The notes below the pieces were generated by a model. It did no database searches. It was not told the DNA's origin and saw only the letters and a program-made list of their open reading frames with translations. A DNA stretch of 64,000 bases, from NCBI GenBank assembly GCA_042408965.1, contig JBHOQN010000156.1, positions 15,281 through 79,280 on the forward strand, given 5' to 3'. The stretch is from Thermogemmatispora sp042408965. Its GTDB lineage: Bacteria; Chloroflexota; Ktedonobacteria; Ktedonobacterales; Ktedonobacteraceae. This document shows, piece by piece, positions 51,957 to 59,758 of the stretch. Each line of letters begins with the position of its first letter. The first letter of the stretch is position 1. The translations under genes were made by a program, and so were the position numbers.

Positions 51957-52606
51957 GCGAGAGGGAGCAGGGTGCTCTGCCGTCAAGGTCGGAGCCGACG
52001 ATGGCGCTCGACAGGATCTACGCCGCCTTTGCCCGCAGCGGCTATGATGGCCTCTCGTTCCAGCAACTGGCTGGGCTGCTGGGCCTGTCCAGCGAGGAGC
52101 TGGCGGTGCGCTATCCCAGGAAGTACGATCTCTGGTATGCAGCGCTCTGCCAGGCTTCGGAGGACCTTGTTGAGTATGTCGCCGCCGGGGTGACGGCCCA
52201 GACTCCGCTGGAACGCCTGCGACAGGCCTGCTATGCCACGGTCGCCTACGGCCTGCAACGTCCCGATTGCTATGCCTTTGTGACCATGCCTCGCTCCTCG
52301 ACGATGGATGTACCAGAGGAGCCAGCCCCGGGAGTGATTGCTTTCAGAGCGCTGCTTCAGCGCCTAGTCAAGCAATGCATCAAGGCGGGCGACTTCGCTC
52401 CTCACAGGCCCGAGCTGGTCGCTCAGGGTCTGATTGTGCTCTTCGCCAGTATGGTACAGTTGCAGCGGCGCATTCAACGTCTTCCCTGGTCCGAGCAACT
52501 GGCAGCGCATCTCATTGAAACCTACCTCGCCGGACTGCGTGTGTCTGAGCCTGCTCCTGATGGAGGGCCGGCACGGCAGCAACCAGCTTCCCTGGAGGAG
52601 AGATAA
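51953..52606 (+). CDS. TetR-like regulator within the cluster
   Basis: 217 residues with a compact, divergent TetR helix-turn-helix at about residues 17-65 (LDRIYAAFARSGYDGLSFQQ, then LSSEELAVRYPRKYDLWYAA) and an all-helical effector domain. The recognition helix is less basic than usual. Its GTG start overlaps the fabD-like stop, so it is co-transcribed with the biosynthetic genes, unusual for an autoregulated repressor. It may sense a pathway intermediate. Its DNA target is not apparent. Confidence 0.72.
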   Translation: MSEREQGALPSRSEPTMALDRIYAAFARSGYDGLSFQQLAGLLGLSSEELAVRYPRKYDLWYAALCQASEDLVEYVAAGVTAQTPLERLRQACYATVAYGLQRPDCYAFVTMPRSSTMDVPEEPAPGVIAFRALLQRLVKQCIKAGDFAPHRPELVAQGLIVLFASMVQLQRRIQRLPWSEQLAAHLIETYLAGLRVSEPAPDGGPARQQPASLEER

Positions 52607-52610
52607 CGCC

Positions 52611-53852
52611 ATGCAGGAGACATCTGTCGTGATTGTCGGCGGCGGCATAGCCGGGGCGGCGCTCGGCTGTGCTCTCGCTCAGCGCAAGATTCGCTCTGTG
52701 ATCATCGAACGGCGCCGCGAGCCGGTTGATCTCAACCGGGGTGATGGCCTTCAGCCGCGCACTCTGGAGATTCTTGACACCTGGGGGGTACTGCCGCGCT
52801 TCGTTGAGGCCGGAGCGCTGCGCTCGTATGGTATTGAGCTACATCACCCCGTCTTCGGCCAATTGCTGGAAATCGATCTGGGGGTGGTCGAGACGCCCTA
52901 TCCCTATATGTTGAATCTGCCTCATCAGGAAATTGAGAAGCTGTTGCTACAATTTGCAGAGGCGAGCACGTACTGTCAGGTAATCCACGCGCAGGCCAGG
53001 GAGGTGCTCTTTGAAGGTGGGCGCGCTGTGGGCGTGCGTATCACGGCTGGCGACAGTAACCTGGAGCTCAGAGGAGCGAGCATTGTCGGGGCAGATGGCG
53101 CTCACTCGATGGTACGCAAGAGTGCTGGCATTGCGGCTCCCATGCAGGACTACGATCACGAGCTGCTGGTCCTGCATGCAGAGCGCCCGGCCTGGTTCAG
53201 CGGACGACTGCGGACACGGGCCTTCATGCATCGCCAGGGATCGATTGTGTTGCTGCCCCTTCCCGAGGAGCGGATGCGTGTTGCGGTACTCCTTCCCGCG
53301 GGTTCAGGTGGACAGTGGAAAGAGCTTCCCCCTGAGGAGCTCCACAACCGGCTGGCGAGGCGCTGGCCCGCGCTGGCTGCAGTGCGTTCGTACGAGTCGC
53401 ATGGCGAGCATATCTACCGTATGCGCAGGATGCATGTCCCCTCGTACAGCCGGCGTGGCGTGGTCCTCGTAGGTGACGCCGCCCATCTGACGCACGCCGC
53501 GGGGGGCCAGGGTATGAATATGGCGGTGCAGGATGCCGAGGTGCTGGCCGAGGAGATCAGCCGAAGTCTGGCTGGCCAGGTGCCCCTGGAGGAGGCCTAT
53601 CGGCGCTATGAGGCACGGCGGCGTCCGCTCAACGAAGCCGTGATCAAACGCGCCCATTTTCTGGCCGGGCAGCTCTGGGTTCCTTCCCTGCCACGCTTTT
53701 TTGCCAGGACAGCCTTGAGTCTCTCCCTGCGTTATCTGCTGCCGTTCGCCTATCGGCGGATGATGATCGCCCTCGCCTGGGGGAATGCCGGTGTCGATCG
53801 GCGTCCCGTCGCGCCTGTTGAGGATTCGGCCGAGCCGGCCAGCGTCTTCTAG
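52611..53852 (+). CDS. FAD-dependent aromatic-hydroxylase-type monooxygenase
   Basis: 413 residues of the PHBH/UbiH family: FAD fold VVIVGGGIAGAALGCALAQ, DG motif VGADGAHSMVRK (about residues 158-169), and the second FAD motif RGVVLVGDAAHLTHAAGGQGMN. Enzymes of this class hydroxylate or epoxidise substrates using NAD(P)H and oxygen. Start at 52611 has GGAGGAGAG upstream, 5 bases after the TetR stop. It is the last gene of the rightward cluster and probably tailors the product. Confidence 0.88.
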   Translation: MQETSVVIVGGGIAGAALGCALAQRKIRSVIIERRREPVDLNRGDGLQPRTLEILDTWGVLPRFVEAGALRSYGIELHHPVFGQLLEIDLGVVETPYPYMLNLPHQEIEKLLLQFAEASTYCQVIHAQAREVLFEGGRAVGVRITAGDSNLELRGASIVGADGAHSMVRKSAGIAAPMQDYDHELLVLHAERPAWFSGRLRTRAFMHRQGSIVLLPLPEERMRVAVLLPAGSGGQWKELPPEELHNRLARRWPALAAVRSYESHGEHIYRMRRMHVPSYSRRGVVLVGDAAHLTHAAGGQGMNMAVQDAEVLAEEISRSLAGQVPLEEAYRRYEARRRPLNEAVIKRAHFLAGQLWVPSLPRFFARTALSLSLRYLLPFAYRRMMIALAWGNAGVDRRPVAPVEDSAEPASVF

Positions 53853-54041
53853 GGAGAGGGAGGTCAGAGCTGCCGGACTAAGCTCCGCAACGCAACGCGG
53901 CGGAGAAGGGCGTCTGCGGAGCTATTCCTGGACGTCCCTCCCCACTCGCTTGTGCCTGCTCAACGATGCCCGTTCCCTCTCTCGGCAGCCGCCCTCTCCC
54001 TGCAGGCCACACCGAAGAGGGCGGCTTGTACTCAGATTGAC

Positions 54042-54830
54042 TCAGGTTGGCATGCCGGCGATCACGCGCTCGGCCAGTGCGGGCGTCAGGCGCTGGAGCA
54101 GAAGGAGCATCCGGATCGAGGGATGACAGGCCTGCACAGCGCGCTGTTTCGGGATGGCCTCCAGGATGCGCCGGGCAGTGGCGGCGGCAGCCATTTTCCC
54201 CTCGCGCTCGTGCCAGCGGGGCAGCCGCTCTGGCGGTAGATGCTTACCGGCGCGTGTCTCCGTGGGACCGGGATAGAGGGTCAGGAAACGCACGCCGCTG
54301 TTGGCAGGCTCGTGGCGCAGGCCGGTCATGAAGGCATCACTGGCAGCTTTACTGGCGGCGTAGGCGGCCGACCAGCCAAAGGCGAAGCGCGCCATCGGCG
54401 AGGAGATGTTGACGATCGTGTTTGGTCCCTCCTGTTCTCGCATCATGGGCAGGACATGTTGAACGATGTAAAAGAGTCCATAAAAGTTGGTCGCCATCAT
54501 GCAGGCCAGTTCCTCAGAGCTGGTGGTCTGGAGGGGTCCCAGATATTCGATGCCGGCGCAGTAGATCACTGTGTTGATGCGGCCAAAGCGCTCCCGCGCC
54601 GAGTGCAGCGCTTGCAGGGTCTGCTCCTGATCGCGCAGGTCAGCGGTCAGCACCTGCAGCCGTTTGCCCGCAGCGAGGCGCTGTTCCAGGGCCTCCAGGC
54701 GCTGCTGTGAGCGTGCCACGGCTGTCACGCAGGCCTCTCGCGCCACCAGTTGCTCGACCAGCGCCTCGCCGATTCCACGGGAGGCGCCTGTCACGAACAC
54801 GACGTTCTGGCGATACCAGTTGTCACTCAT
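54042..54830 (-). CDS. Short-chain dehydrogenase/reductase
   Basis: 262-residue classical SDR: TGASRGIGEALVEQ, YCAGIEYLG (the NNAG position is altered to YCAG), catalytic Ser in NISSPMARF and YAASKAA. The C-terminal extension has TETRAGKHLPPE and a hydrophobic helix near the end, as in SDRs acting on lipid or steroid ketones. It lies 27 bases downstream of the small membrane protein gene with GGGAG before the start, so the two form an operon controlled by the TetR at 55449. Confidence 0.83.
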   Translation of the reverse strand: MSDNWYRQNVVFVTGASRGIGEALVEQLVAREACVTAVARSQQRLEALEQRLAAGKRLQVLTADLRDQEQTLQALHSARERFGRINTVIYCAGIEYLGPLQTTSSEELACMMATNFYGLFYIVQHVLPMMREQEGPNTIVNISSPMARFAFGWSAAYAASKAASDAFMTGLRHEPANSGVRFLTLYPGPTETRAGKHLPPERLPRWHEREGKMAAAATARRILEAIPKQRAVQACHPSIRMLLLLQRLTPALAERVIAGMPT

Positions 54831-54857
54831 TTGTTCACGTCTCCCTCAACAGGTAGA

Positions 54858-55343
54858 TCAAACCAACGGCCAGATGATGAGGATCAGAGCCAGGATCAGG
54901 ATCGCGATGGTGAGAATCTCCAGCTCGCGTCGCTCGCTCCTGCCAATCAGCGTCTCCTCGCTGGACACCAGGGTAATCGCCTGAGCGCCAGCGGTCCGCA
55001 GCCGCTGCTGCAGGCGGCGGTCAACGACAAGCTTACGCAGCAGCGCTACCAGCAACAGGATGGCCAGCGCCACGGGGAGATAGGCCAGCGCCCGTCCGTT
55101 GCTGACGGCGTAGACCACCAGCAGAGGAACCAGGCAGAGGGCTGCCAGCAGGGAGAGGCGATTGAAGCGCTCCCAGGCGCGGACGCGGAGACGGTCGATC
55201 ACTGCAGCCAGTCCTGGCATGAGAGCGCTCTGTGCTCCCTGAGAGGCCAGCAGCACGGGACGGACGCAGCTTCCCATCACGATGCCCCCACCCAGAATCA
55301 GGGCCAGCGGCAGGTGGATCAGCATTGTCAACCAAGTCGCCAT
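54858..55343 (-). CDS. Small four-helix membrane protein
   Basis: 161 residues with four predicted transmembrane segments (residues about 4-26, 62-81, 86-104 and 142-160), the layout of DUF2269/DUF4149-like proteins. Family assignment is uncertain. It is preceded by AGGAGAGA at the start and by a TetR operator about 75 bases upstream (55418-55432). It shares an operon with the downstream SDR. Confidence 0.68.
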   Translation of the reverse strand: MATWLTMLIHLPLALILGGGIVMGSCVRPVLLASQGAQSALMPGLAAVIDRLRVRAWERFNRLSLLAALCLVPLLVVYAVSNGRALAYLPVALAILLLVALLRKLVVDRRLQQRLRTAGAQAITLVSSEETLIGRSERRELEILTIAILILALILIIWPLV

Positions 55344-55417
55344 CAGATCTCTCCTTTCTCATGTCTGGGTCAGGAGCCAGCGATCATCCATCCAGTTTAG
55401 TAGACGATGATCACAAA

Positions 55418-55432
55418 GTATACAAGGTTCAC
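55418..55432. promoter_or_regulatory. TetR operator in front of the membrane-protein/SDR operon
   Basis: GTATACAAGGTTCAC matches the site at 56106-56120 (GTAAACAATGTTCAC) at 13 of 15 positions. It lies 75 bases upstream of the start at 55343 and just after the TetR stop codon (55449), a position fit for repression of the two-gene operon. Confidence 0.6.
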
Positions 55433-55448
55433 CGAGTGGTAAAAAAAA

Positions 55449-56069
55449 TCAGGGCTGGCCTTCGCTTTTCCAGGCCAGGAGCAGCGCGTGTACCATCTGC
55501 AGAAGGAGCTGGCGCACACGGTCGTTGCCGCCATAGATGACGTGGGCCATGGCCAGAGCGACCAGACCGTGCAGGGCGGCCCAGAGCAGGTCAACGGCGG
55601 CATTCAGATCGCGCAGGGCGACAGCCTGCGACCGGCTCCAGTCCTGGAGAGCGGTGCGCACCAGGGTAAAGACGGCCTTGGCCTCGCGACTCTCGGTGAG
55701 CTTCCCCTGCAGGCTAAACATCAGTTGATAAAGGGTGGCATTGTGCTGGGCAAAGTCCCAGTAGGCGGCCACGAGGCGTAGGAGTGGCAGATCGGCGGGC
55801 GTGGGACCGGAGTCATCCACGATCGCGTCGGCGGCCCCTTCCAGGGTCTGGTGCAGGCGTAGAAAGCCCTCGGCCACAAGTGTCTGGAGAATGGCCTCCT
55901 TTTCATCGAAGTACTTATAGATGGCCGCGGGGCTATACTCAATGCGCTCAGCGATATGCCGAATGGTGACGGCGGGCCAGCCCTCCTCGGCGGCGATGTC
56001 GAGGGCTGCCTGCAGAATAGCCTGACGTGTGGCCTGGCGCTCGCGCTCGCGTCGCTCTTTGATACCCAC
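55449..56069 (-). CDS. TetR/AcrR family regulator
   Basis: 206 residues. Helix-turn-helix at about 15-60 (AILQAALDIAAEEGWPAVTI, then IEYSPAAIYKYFDEKEAIL) and a TetR_C-type ligand domain. The GTG start at 56069 has GAGGAG seven bases upstream. Two near-identical 15-bp sites, one ahead of its own gene and one ahead of the membrane-protein/SDR pair, suggest it represses both. The whole block is a leftward transcription unit. Confidence 0.85.
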   Translation of the reverse strand: MGIKERRERERQATRQAILQAALDIAAEEGWPAVTIRHIAERIEYSPAAIYKYFDEKEAILQTLVAEGFLRLHQTLEGAADAIVDDSGPTPADLPLLRLVAAYWDFAQHNATLYQLMFSLQGKLTESREAKAVFTLVRTALQDWSRSQAVALRDLNAAVDLLWAALHGLVALAMAHVIYGGNDRVRQLLLQMVHALLLAWKSEGQP

Positions 56070-56105
56070 GGCGCTCCTCTCTCAAGCGTGCGTTCTCTTT
56101 AGAGA

Positions 56106-56120
56106 GTAAACAATGTTCAC
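56106..56120. promoter_or_regulatory. TetR autoregulatory operator
   Basis: GTAAACAATGTTCAC, an imperfect palindrome (GTAAAC/GTTCAC), 37 bases upstream of the TetR start codon. It matches the site at 55418-55432. Confidence 0.6.
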
Positions 56121-56576
56121 GAAAATGTCAAGTGTTTTTGCGGGACCCTGGTGGAAGTGGGCCTCTGGCGCTGACCCTGCCGCGTGTGGACCTCTCTGGC
56201 CATGAGGAGAGGGTCTGATCCTTCGTGAACTCTACAGATGGCGCTGCAGGGGCCTCTCGGCATACTGATACGTGAAATACGTGAATCACCGGTTACAGGT
56301 CCCCGGAAAAGCTCCGCGTGATATTGATGGTCGGTCACTCCCATCGGATCGATGGACAGTGATACTGGTCAGGCGAGCAGCAGACATGATACAATACAAT
56401 CAAACCATCGACGTATCTCACTGCAAGAAGCGAGTAGGGAGAGTCTGCTTGTAGCTGATGGAAGAGAACACCGGTGCGGAGTACCCCCGACAGCAGCTAT
56501 GACAGACGGCCAGGCAGTTTCGCAGGAGCCACTTGCGATATCTGATCAAGCAAGAGAGAAGAGGGCAGGAGTTGCC
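56121..56576. other. Intergenic region before the methyltransferase gene
   Basis: About 455 bases without a supported gene, though the methyltransferase frame is open back to 56352. A possible rightward promoter is TGGTCA (56366-56371) and TACAAT (56390-56395) with an 18-base spacer. AGGAG lies six bases before the start chosen at 56577. Confidence 0.4.
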
Positions 56577-57758
56577 ATGATAGACACAAAGCCAGTCCAT
56601 CCCTTTCCGGCGCGGATGGCTCCTGACGTGGCGCTGCGCGCACTCGACCCCCTGCCCGCGGGCAGCATCGTCCTGGACCCGATGATGGGCTCCGGCACGG
56701 TGCTGAAGGCCGCGCTCCTGCGTGGCTGCCACGCCATCGGACGGGATCTCGATCCGCTGGCGGTGCTCATGGCGCGGGTCTGGACGACCCCCCTGGACAC
56801 CGCCTGCCTGCGCCAGCGCGCGCAGGCCCTCGTCGCGCAGGCGCGCACCCTGGAGTCTGTCTCCCTGCCCTGGATCGACGACGATGCGGAGACGACGGCC
56901 TTTATCCAGTATTGGTTTGCCGAGCCGCAGCGCCAGGAGCTACGCCAGCTCAGTGCACTCCTGCAGGACGAGGACGGCCCGATCGGCGAGGCGCTGCGGC
57001 TGGCGTTGAGCCGCATCATCGTCACCAAGGAGGTCGGGGCCTCGCTGGCGCGTGACGTCTCCCACAGCCGGCCACACCGGACGCGCCAGAGCACGCCGTT
57101 TGCGGTGCTGGAGGGCTTCCTGCGGGCCGTGGAGGGGATCGCCACCCGCCTGGACGCGCAGCCCTCCTCTGGGGGCCGTGCGGACGTGGCCCGTGAGGAT
57201 GCCCGCCAGCTTCGCTCGCTGGGGGCGTCCTGCGTGGACCTGGTGCTGACCTCGCCGCCGTATCTGAACGCCATCGACTATCTGCGCGGGCACCGGCTCT
57301 CCCTGGTCTGGCTGGGCTACCGCCTGGGCGAGCTGCGGGCCATCCGCGCCGCCAGCATCGGAGCGGAGCGTGGACCCGCACGCGGGGTGGACCTGGCGGC
57401 GCTCCAGGGGATCGAGGGCTATCAGGAGACGCTGCAGCAGCTTCCCAGCCGCGAACGGGGGATGCTGCTGCGCTACCTGCTGGATCTGAGGGCGCTGCTG
57501 GCGGAGGTGAAGCGGGTGCTCCGTCCTGGAGGGCAGGCCCTCTTTGTGGTAGGCAATTCCTGCCTCCGTGGTGTCTTTCTTCAGAATGCGCAGTTTCTCT
57601 GGCGGCTGGCGCAGGCGCAGGGCTTCCGCCTGGAGCGCAGCGAGGAGCGCGAGCTGCCTCCCACCCGCCGCTATCTGCCTCCTCCAGGTGCTGAGAGCCA
57701 GCTCTGGCTCAGGAGGCGCATGCATACGGAAACACTGGTGACGCTCTCTCTTCCCTGA
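56577..57758 (+). CDS. DNA methyltransferase, TSPPY class (N4-cytosine/N6-adenine)
   Basis: 393 residues with a class-beta motif order: AdoMet-binding motif I LDPMMGSGTVLKAALLRG (residues about 33-50) comes first, and the catalytic motif IV TSPPYLNAIDYLRGH (225-239) comes later, followed by the motif V-VI region LAEVKRVLRPGGQALFVVGN. TSPPY is typical of N4-cytosine and some N6-adenine methylases. No restriction endonuclease is adjacent; the following operon encodes a nuclease-ATPase pair instead. The start at 56577 is preferred over an upstream ATG at 56499 because of AGGAG. Confidence 0.88.
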   Translation: MIDTKPVHPFPARMAPDVALRALDPLPAGSIVLDPMMGSGTVLKAALLRGCHAIGRDLDPLAVLMARVWTTPLDTACLRQRAQALVAQARTLESVSLPWIDDDAETTAFIQYWFAEPQRQELRQLSALLQDEDGPIGEALRLALSRIIVTKEVGASLARDVSHSRPHRTRQSTPFAVLEGFLRAVEGIATRLDAQPSSGGRADVAREDARQLRSLGASCVDLVLTSPPYLNAIDYLRGHRLSLVWLGYRLGELRAIRAASIGAERGPARGVDLAALQGIEGYQETLQQLPSRERGMLLRYLLDLRALLAEVKRVLRPGGQALFVVGNSCLRGVFLQNAQFLWRLAQAQGFRLERSEERELPPTRRYLPPPGAESQLWLRRRMHTETLVTLSLP

Positions 57759-57871
57759 CGCCTGTGAGGCAACACGAAGGAGGATGGGATGGGTCGAAAG
57801 TGACGCTCGTTTGATCGACTGACTGGGCACGTACCGTTCGTTCGCCTTTGTTCTTGCCAGAGGAGCCACTG

Positions 57872-58519
57872 ATGGGTCCACCAGTGCCACCTCCACCAGC
57901 CCGAGAGCTAGAAGCTGCCTACCAGCGTCTGCTTGCGCGAGATCCCACTGCTCCAAATGACTTTGCAGAGCTGGTGCTTGAATCCTTGATGGCTCAACTA
58001 CACCAGCGTTATTCACACCTCCCAGATCCTCAGCTGATTCAGGAGGCCGTGACCGACTCATTGCTGACGTTTCTGCGGCAACCAGAGCGCTATCGACCAG
58101 AGCGCGGTGGCTTGTGGCATTACCTCGTGATGAACGCTGAGGGCGATCTGCGCAATGCTCTCAGTCGCCGGAGACGGGATCAATCCCACCTCCTTCCTCT
58201 TTCTGCTGTCGCACTTGCTTCCTTACAGGGGAATAGTTCTCTAGAGGAGAGACCCTGGCAGGAGGCGGAAGCAAGGCTTGCGCTGAGTACACCCCAGCTG
58301 CAGGAGGCCCTTGAACGCCTGCGCACCGAGGTCTTTACACCCACCGAGTGGCATGTTGTGCTCCTCATGCTGCAAGGAGAGAGACAGACGAGCACCTATG
58401 CTACTGTGCTGGGATTGACTCATTTGCCTATTAATGAGCAACGCAAGCAGGTCAAGCGAGTAAAGGATCGCATGCGATTACGACTTAAACGTTACGGAGC
58501 ACGTTTCGATGAGCAGTAG
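57872..58519 (+). CDS. Sigma-70-like (ECF-type) factor
   Basis: 215 residues. The N-terminal half resembles sigma region 2 (DPQLIQEAVTDSLLTFLRQP, then RGGLWHYLVMNAEGDLRNAL) and the C-terminal half region 4 (TPTEWHVVLLMLQGERQTST with a basic C-terminal helix), but both are divergent. It is likely a dedicated sigma factor or sigma-derived regulator. The ATG at 57872 has AGAGGAG six bases upstream. It is the first gene of a five-gene operon and overlaps the next gene by 11 bases. Confidence 0.68.
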   Translation: MGPPVPPPPARELEAAYQRLLARDPTAPNDFAELVLESLMAQLHQRYSHLPDPQLIQEAVTDSLLTFLRQPERYRPERGGLWHYLVMNAEGDLRNALSRRRRDQSHLLPLSAVALASLQGNSSLEERPWQEAEARLALSTPQLQEALERLRTEVFTPTEWHVVLLMLQGERQTSTYATVLGLTHLPINEQRKQVKRVKDRMRLRLKRYGARFDEQ

Positions 58520-58889
58520 GCCTTCGCCAGCACTGGTGTACGCTGCCCAGCGCGCAGTTCAGAGCGATTTTTTCCTGGCTGGGGCCTTGCGCCAGTACCA
58601 GGACCTTCATCAGTTTAATGAGCAAGAGCTGGCCCGCGATCTTAGCTGCGCGCCTGAGGATCTCCCTCGTCTCGCCCTATGTCGCCGACCCTCTGGCACC
58701 TCAGAGGACTTTATGGACGACGTTGAACGGCTGGCCCGTCGCTTTCACCTGAAGAGCGAGCGCCTGGTAGCTCTGATTCGACAGACTGAGGCGATAGAGG
58801 CCTTGCAGACATATATGGCACGCTCTCTACAGGATCATGGTCTGATGCGGGCGGCCCGAGACCGAGAAGGGGAGAAGCAAGAGCCATGA
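58509..58889 (+). CDS. Small helical protein between the sigma-like and ImmA genes
   Basis: 126 residues, mostly helical, with FNEQELARDLSCAPEDLPRL, which could be a degenerate helix-turn-helix. No family recognised. It overlaps the sigma-like gene and the ImmA/IrrE gene (4-base overlap), so the three are translated together. A repressor or anti-sigma cleaved by the downstream peptidase would fit the arrangement, but this is inference. Confidence 0.65.
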   Translation: MSSRPSPALVYAAQRAVQSDFFLAGALRQYQDLHQFNEQELARDLSCAPEDLPRLALCRRPSGTSEDFMDDVERLARRFHLKSERLVALIRQTEAIEALQTYMARSLQDHGLMRAARDREGEKQEP

Positions 58890-59659
58890 TGACACCGCTA
58901 CCTGCCTGGGTGGCAGAGGCCGCGGCTTCCTTCTGGCGGGCTGTTGCCTGTCAACCCACCTATCCCTGTGATCTGGCGCCCATCGTAGGACGCGCCTATC
59001 CTGTGGCGGTCCTCTCCCTCGCTTGCCTGAGCGTAGAGCGGGTCGAGCGCTGGCTGCAGGAACGGGGCATCTCCTATTACTCTGATTGCGCCGAACGCTC
59101 GCTTCATGGTTGCCTTATAGCCGTGCGAGGACATGGGCTGATCTTTGTGGATCACTGCGATCCGCCAGAACAGCAGCGCTACACTCTGGCGCATGAGATC
59201 GCGCATTTTCTCCATGATTATCTGCAGCCACGACAGCAGGCTCTCAGGCGCCTGGGTTCAGCCATTCTGCCCGTCCTCGATGGAGAGCGTCCTCCTACGA
59301 TCGAGGAGCGCCTTGACGCGGTGCTGGCTGACTGTAAGCCAGGCTTCTACATAGACCTGCTGCCCCGGACCGCCGATGATATGGAGCAGGTCAGTGCACT
59401 GCTGCGCGCAGAGCGAGAGGCTGATCGCCTGGCCCTCGAATTACTCGCGCCTGCTGAGCGCGTGCTCACCCAGGTACACCAGCAACAACGAGAGGCGTGC
59501 ATTTCTGAAGCAGCAGATCAGTGGAGCCGGCAAATGGCCTTGCGTCTGCTGACTACCGCCTATGGTCTGCCGGAGAACATAGCTCAAGGCTATGCTGTTT
59601 TGCTCTTCCCGCCAGCGGCCAAACACTCTATCACTCGTCTGCTTGGCTTCTCTAACTGA
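58886..59659 (+). CDS. ImmA/IrrE family metallopeptidase
   Basis: 257 residues. The zinc motif HEIAH (residues 103-107) lies in RYTLAHEIAHFLHD, with the third ligand probably in the AEREADRLALELLAP helix. The N-terminal region has the ISYYSDCAERSLHGCLI strand pattern of the family. ImmA/IrrE peptidases cleave HTH repressors or anti-sigma partners in response to DNA damage or phage and mobile-element signals. Its neighbours (sigma-like protein, small helical protein, NurA, HerA) suggest it switches on the operon. Confidence 0.88.
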   Translation: MMTPLPAWVAEAAASFWRAVACQPTYPCDLAPIVGRAYPVAVLSLACLSVERVERWLQERGISYYSDCAERSLHGCLIAVRGHGLIFVDHCDPPEQQRYTLAHEIAHFLHDYLQPRQQALRRLGSAILPVLDGERPPTIEERLDAVLADCKPGFYIDLLPRTADDMEQVSALLRAEREADRLALELLAPAERVLTQVHQQQREACISEAADQWSRQMALRLLTTAYGLPENIAQGYAVLLFPPAAKHSITRLLGFSN

Positions 59660-59758
59660 CGGCGAGCACCGCTGACAAGCTGTCGCACTTTTCTATGAGG
59701 AGCGGAATATGGAGTAGCAAGGCTGTTGGACTGTCTGGTCAATGAAGGAGAGGATGAG

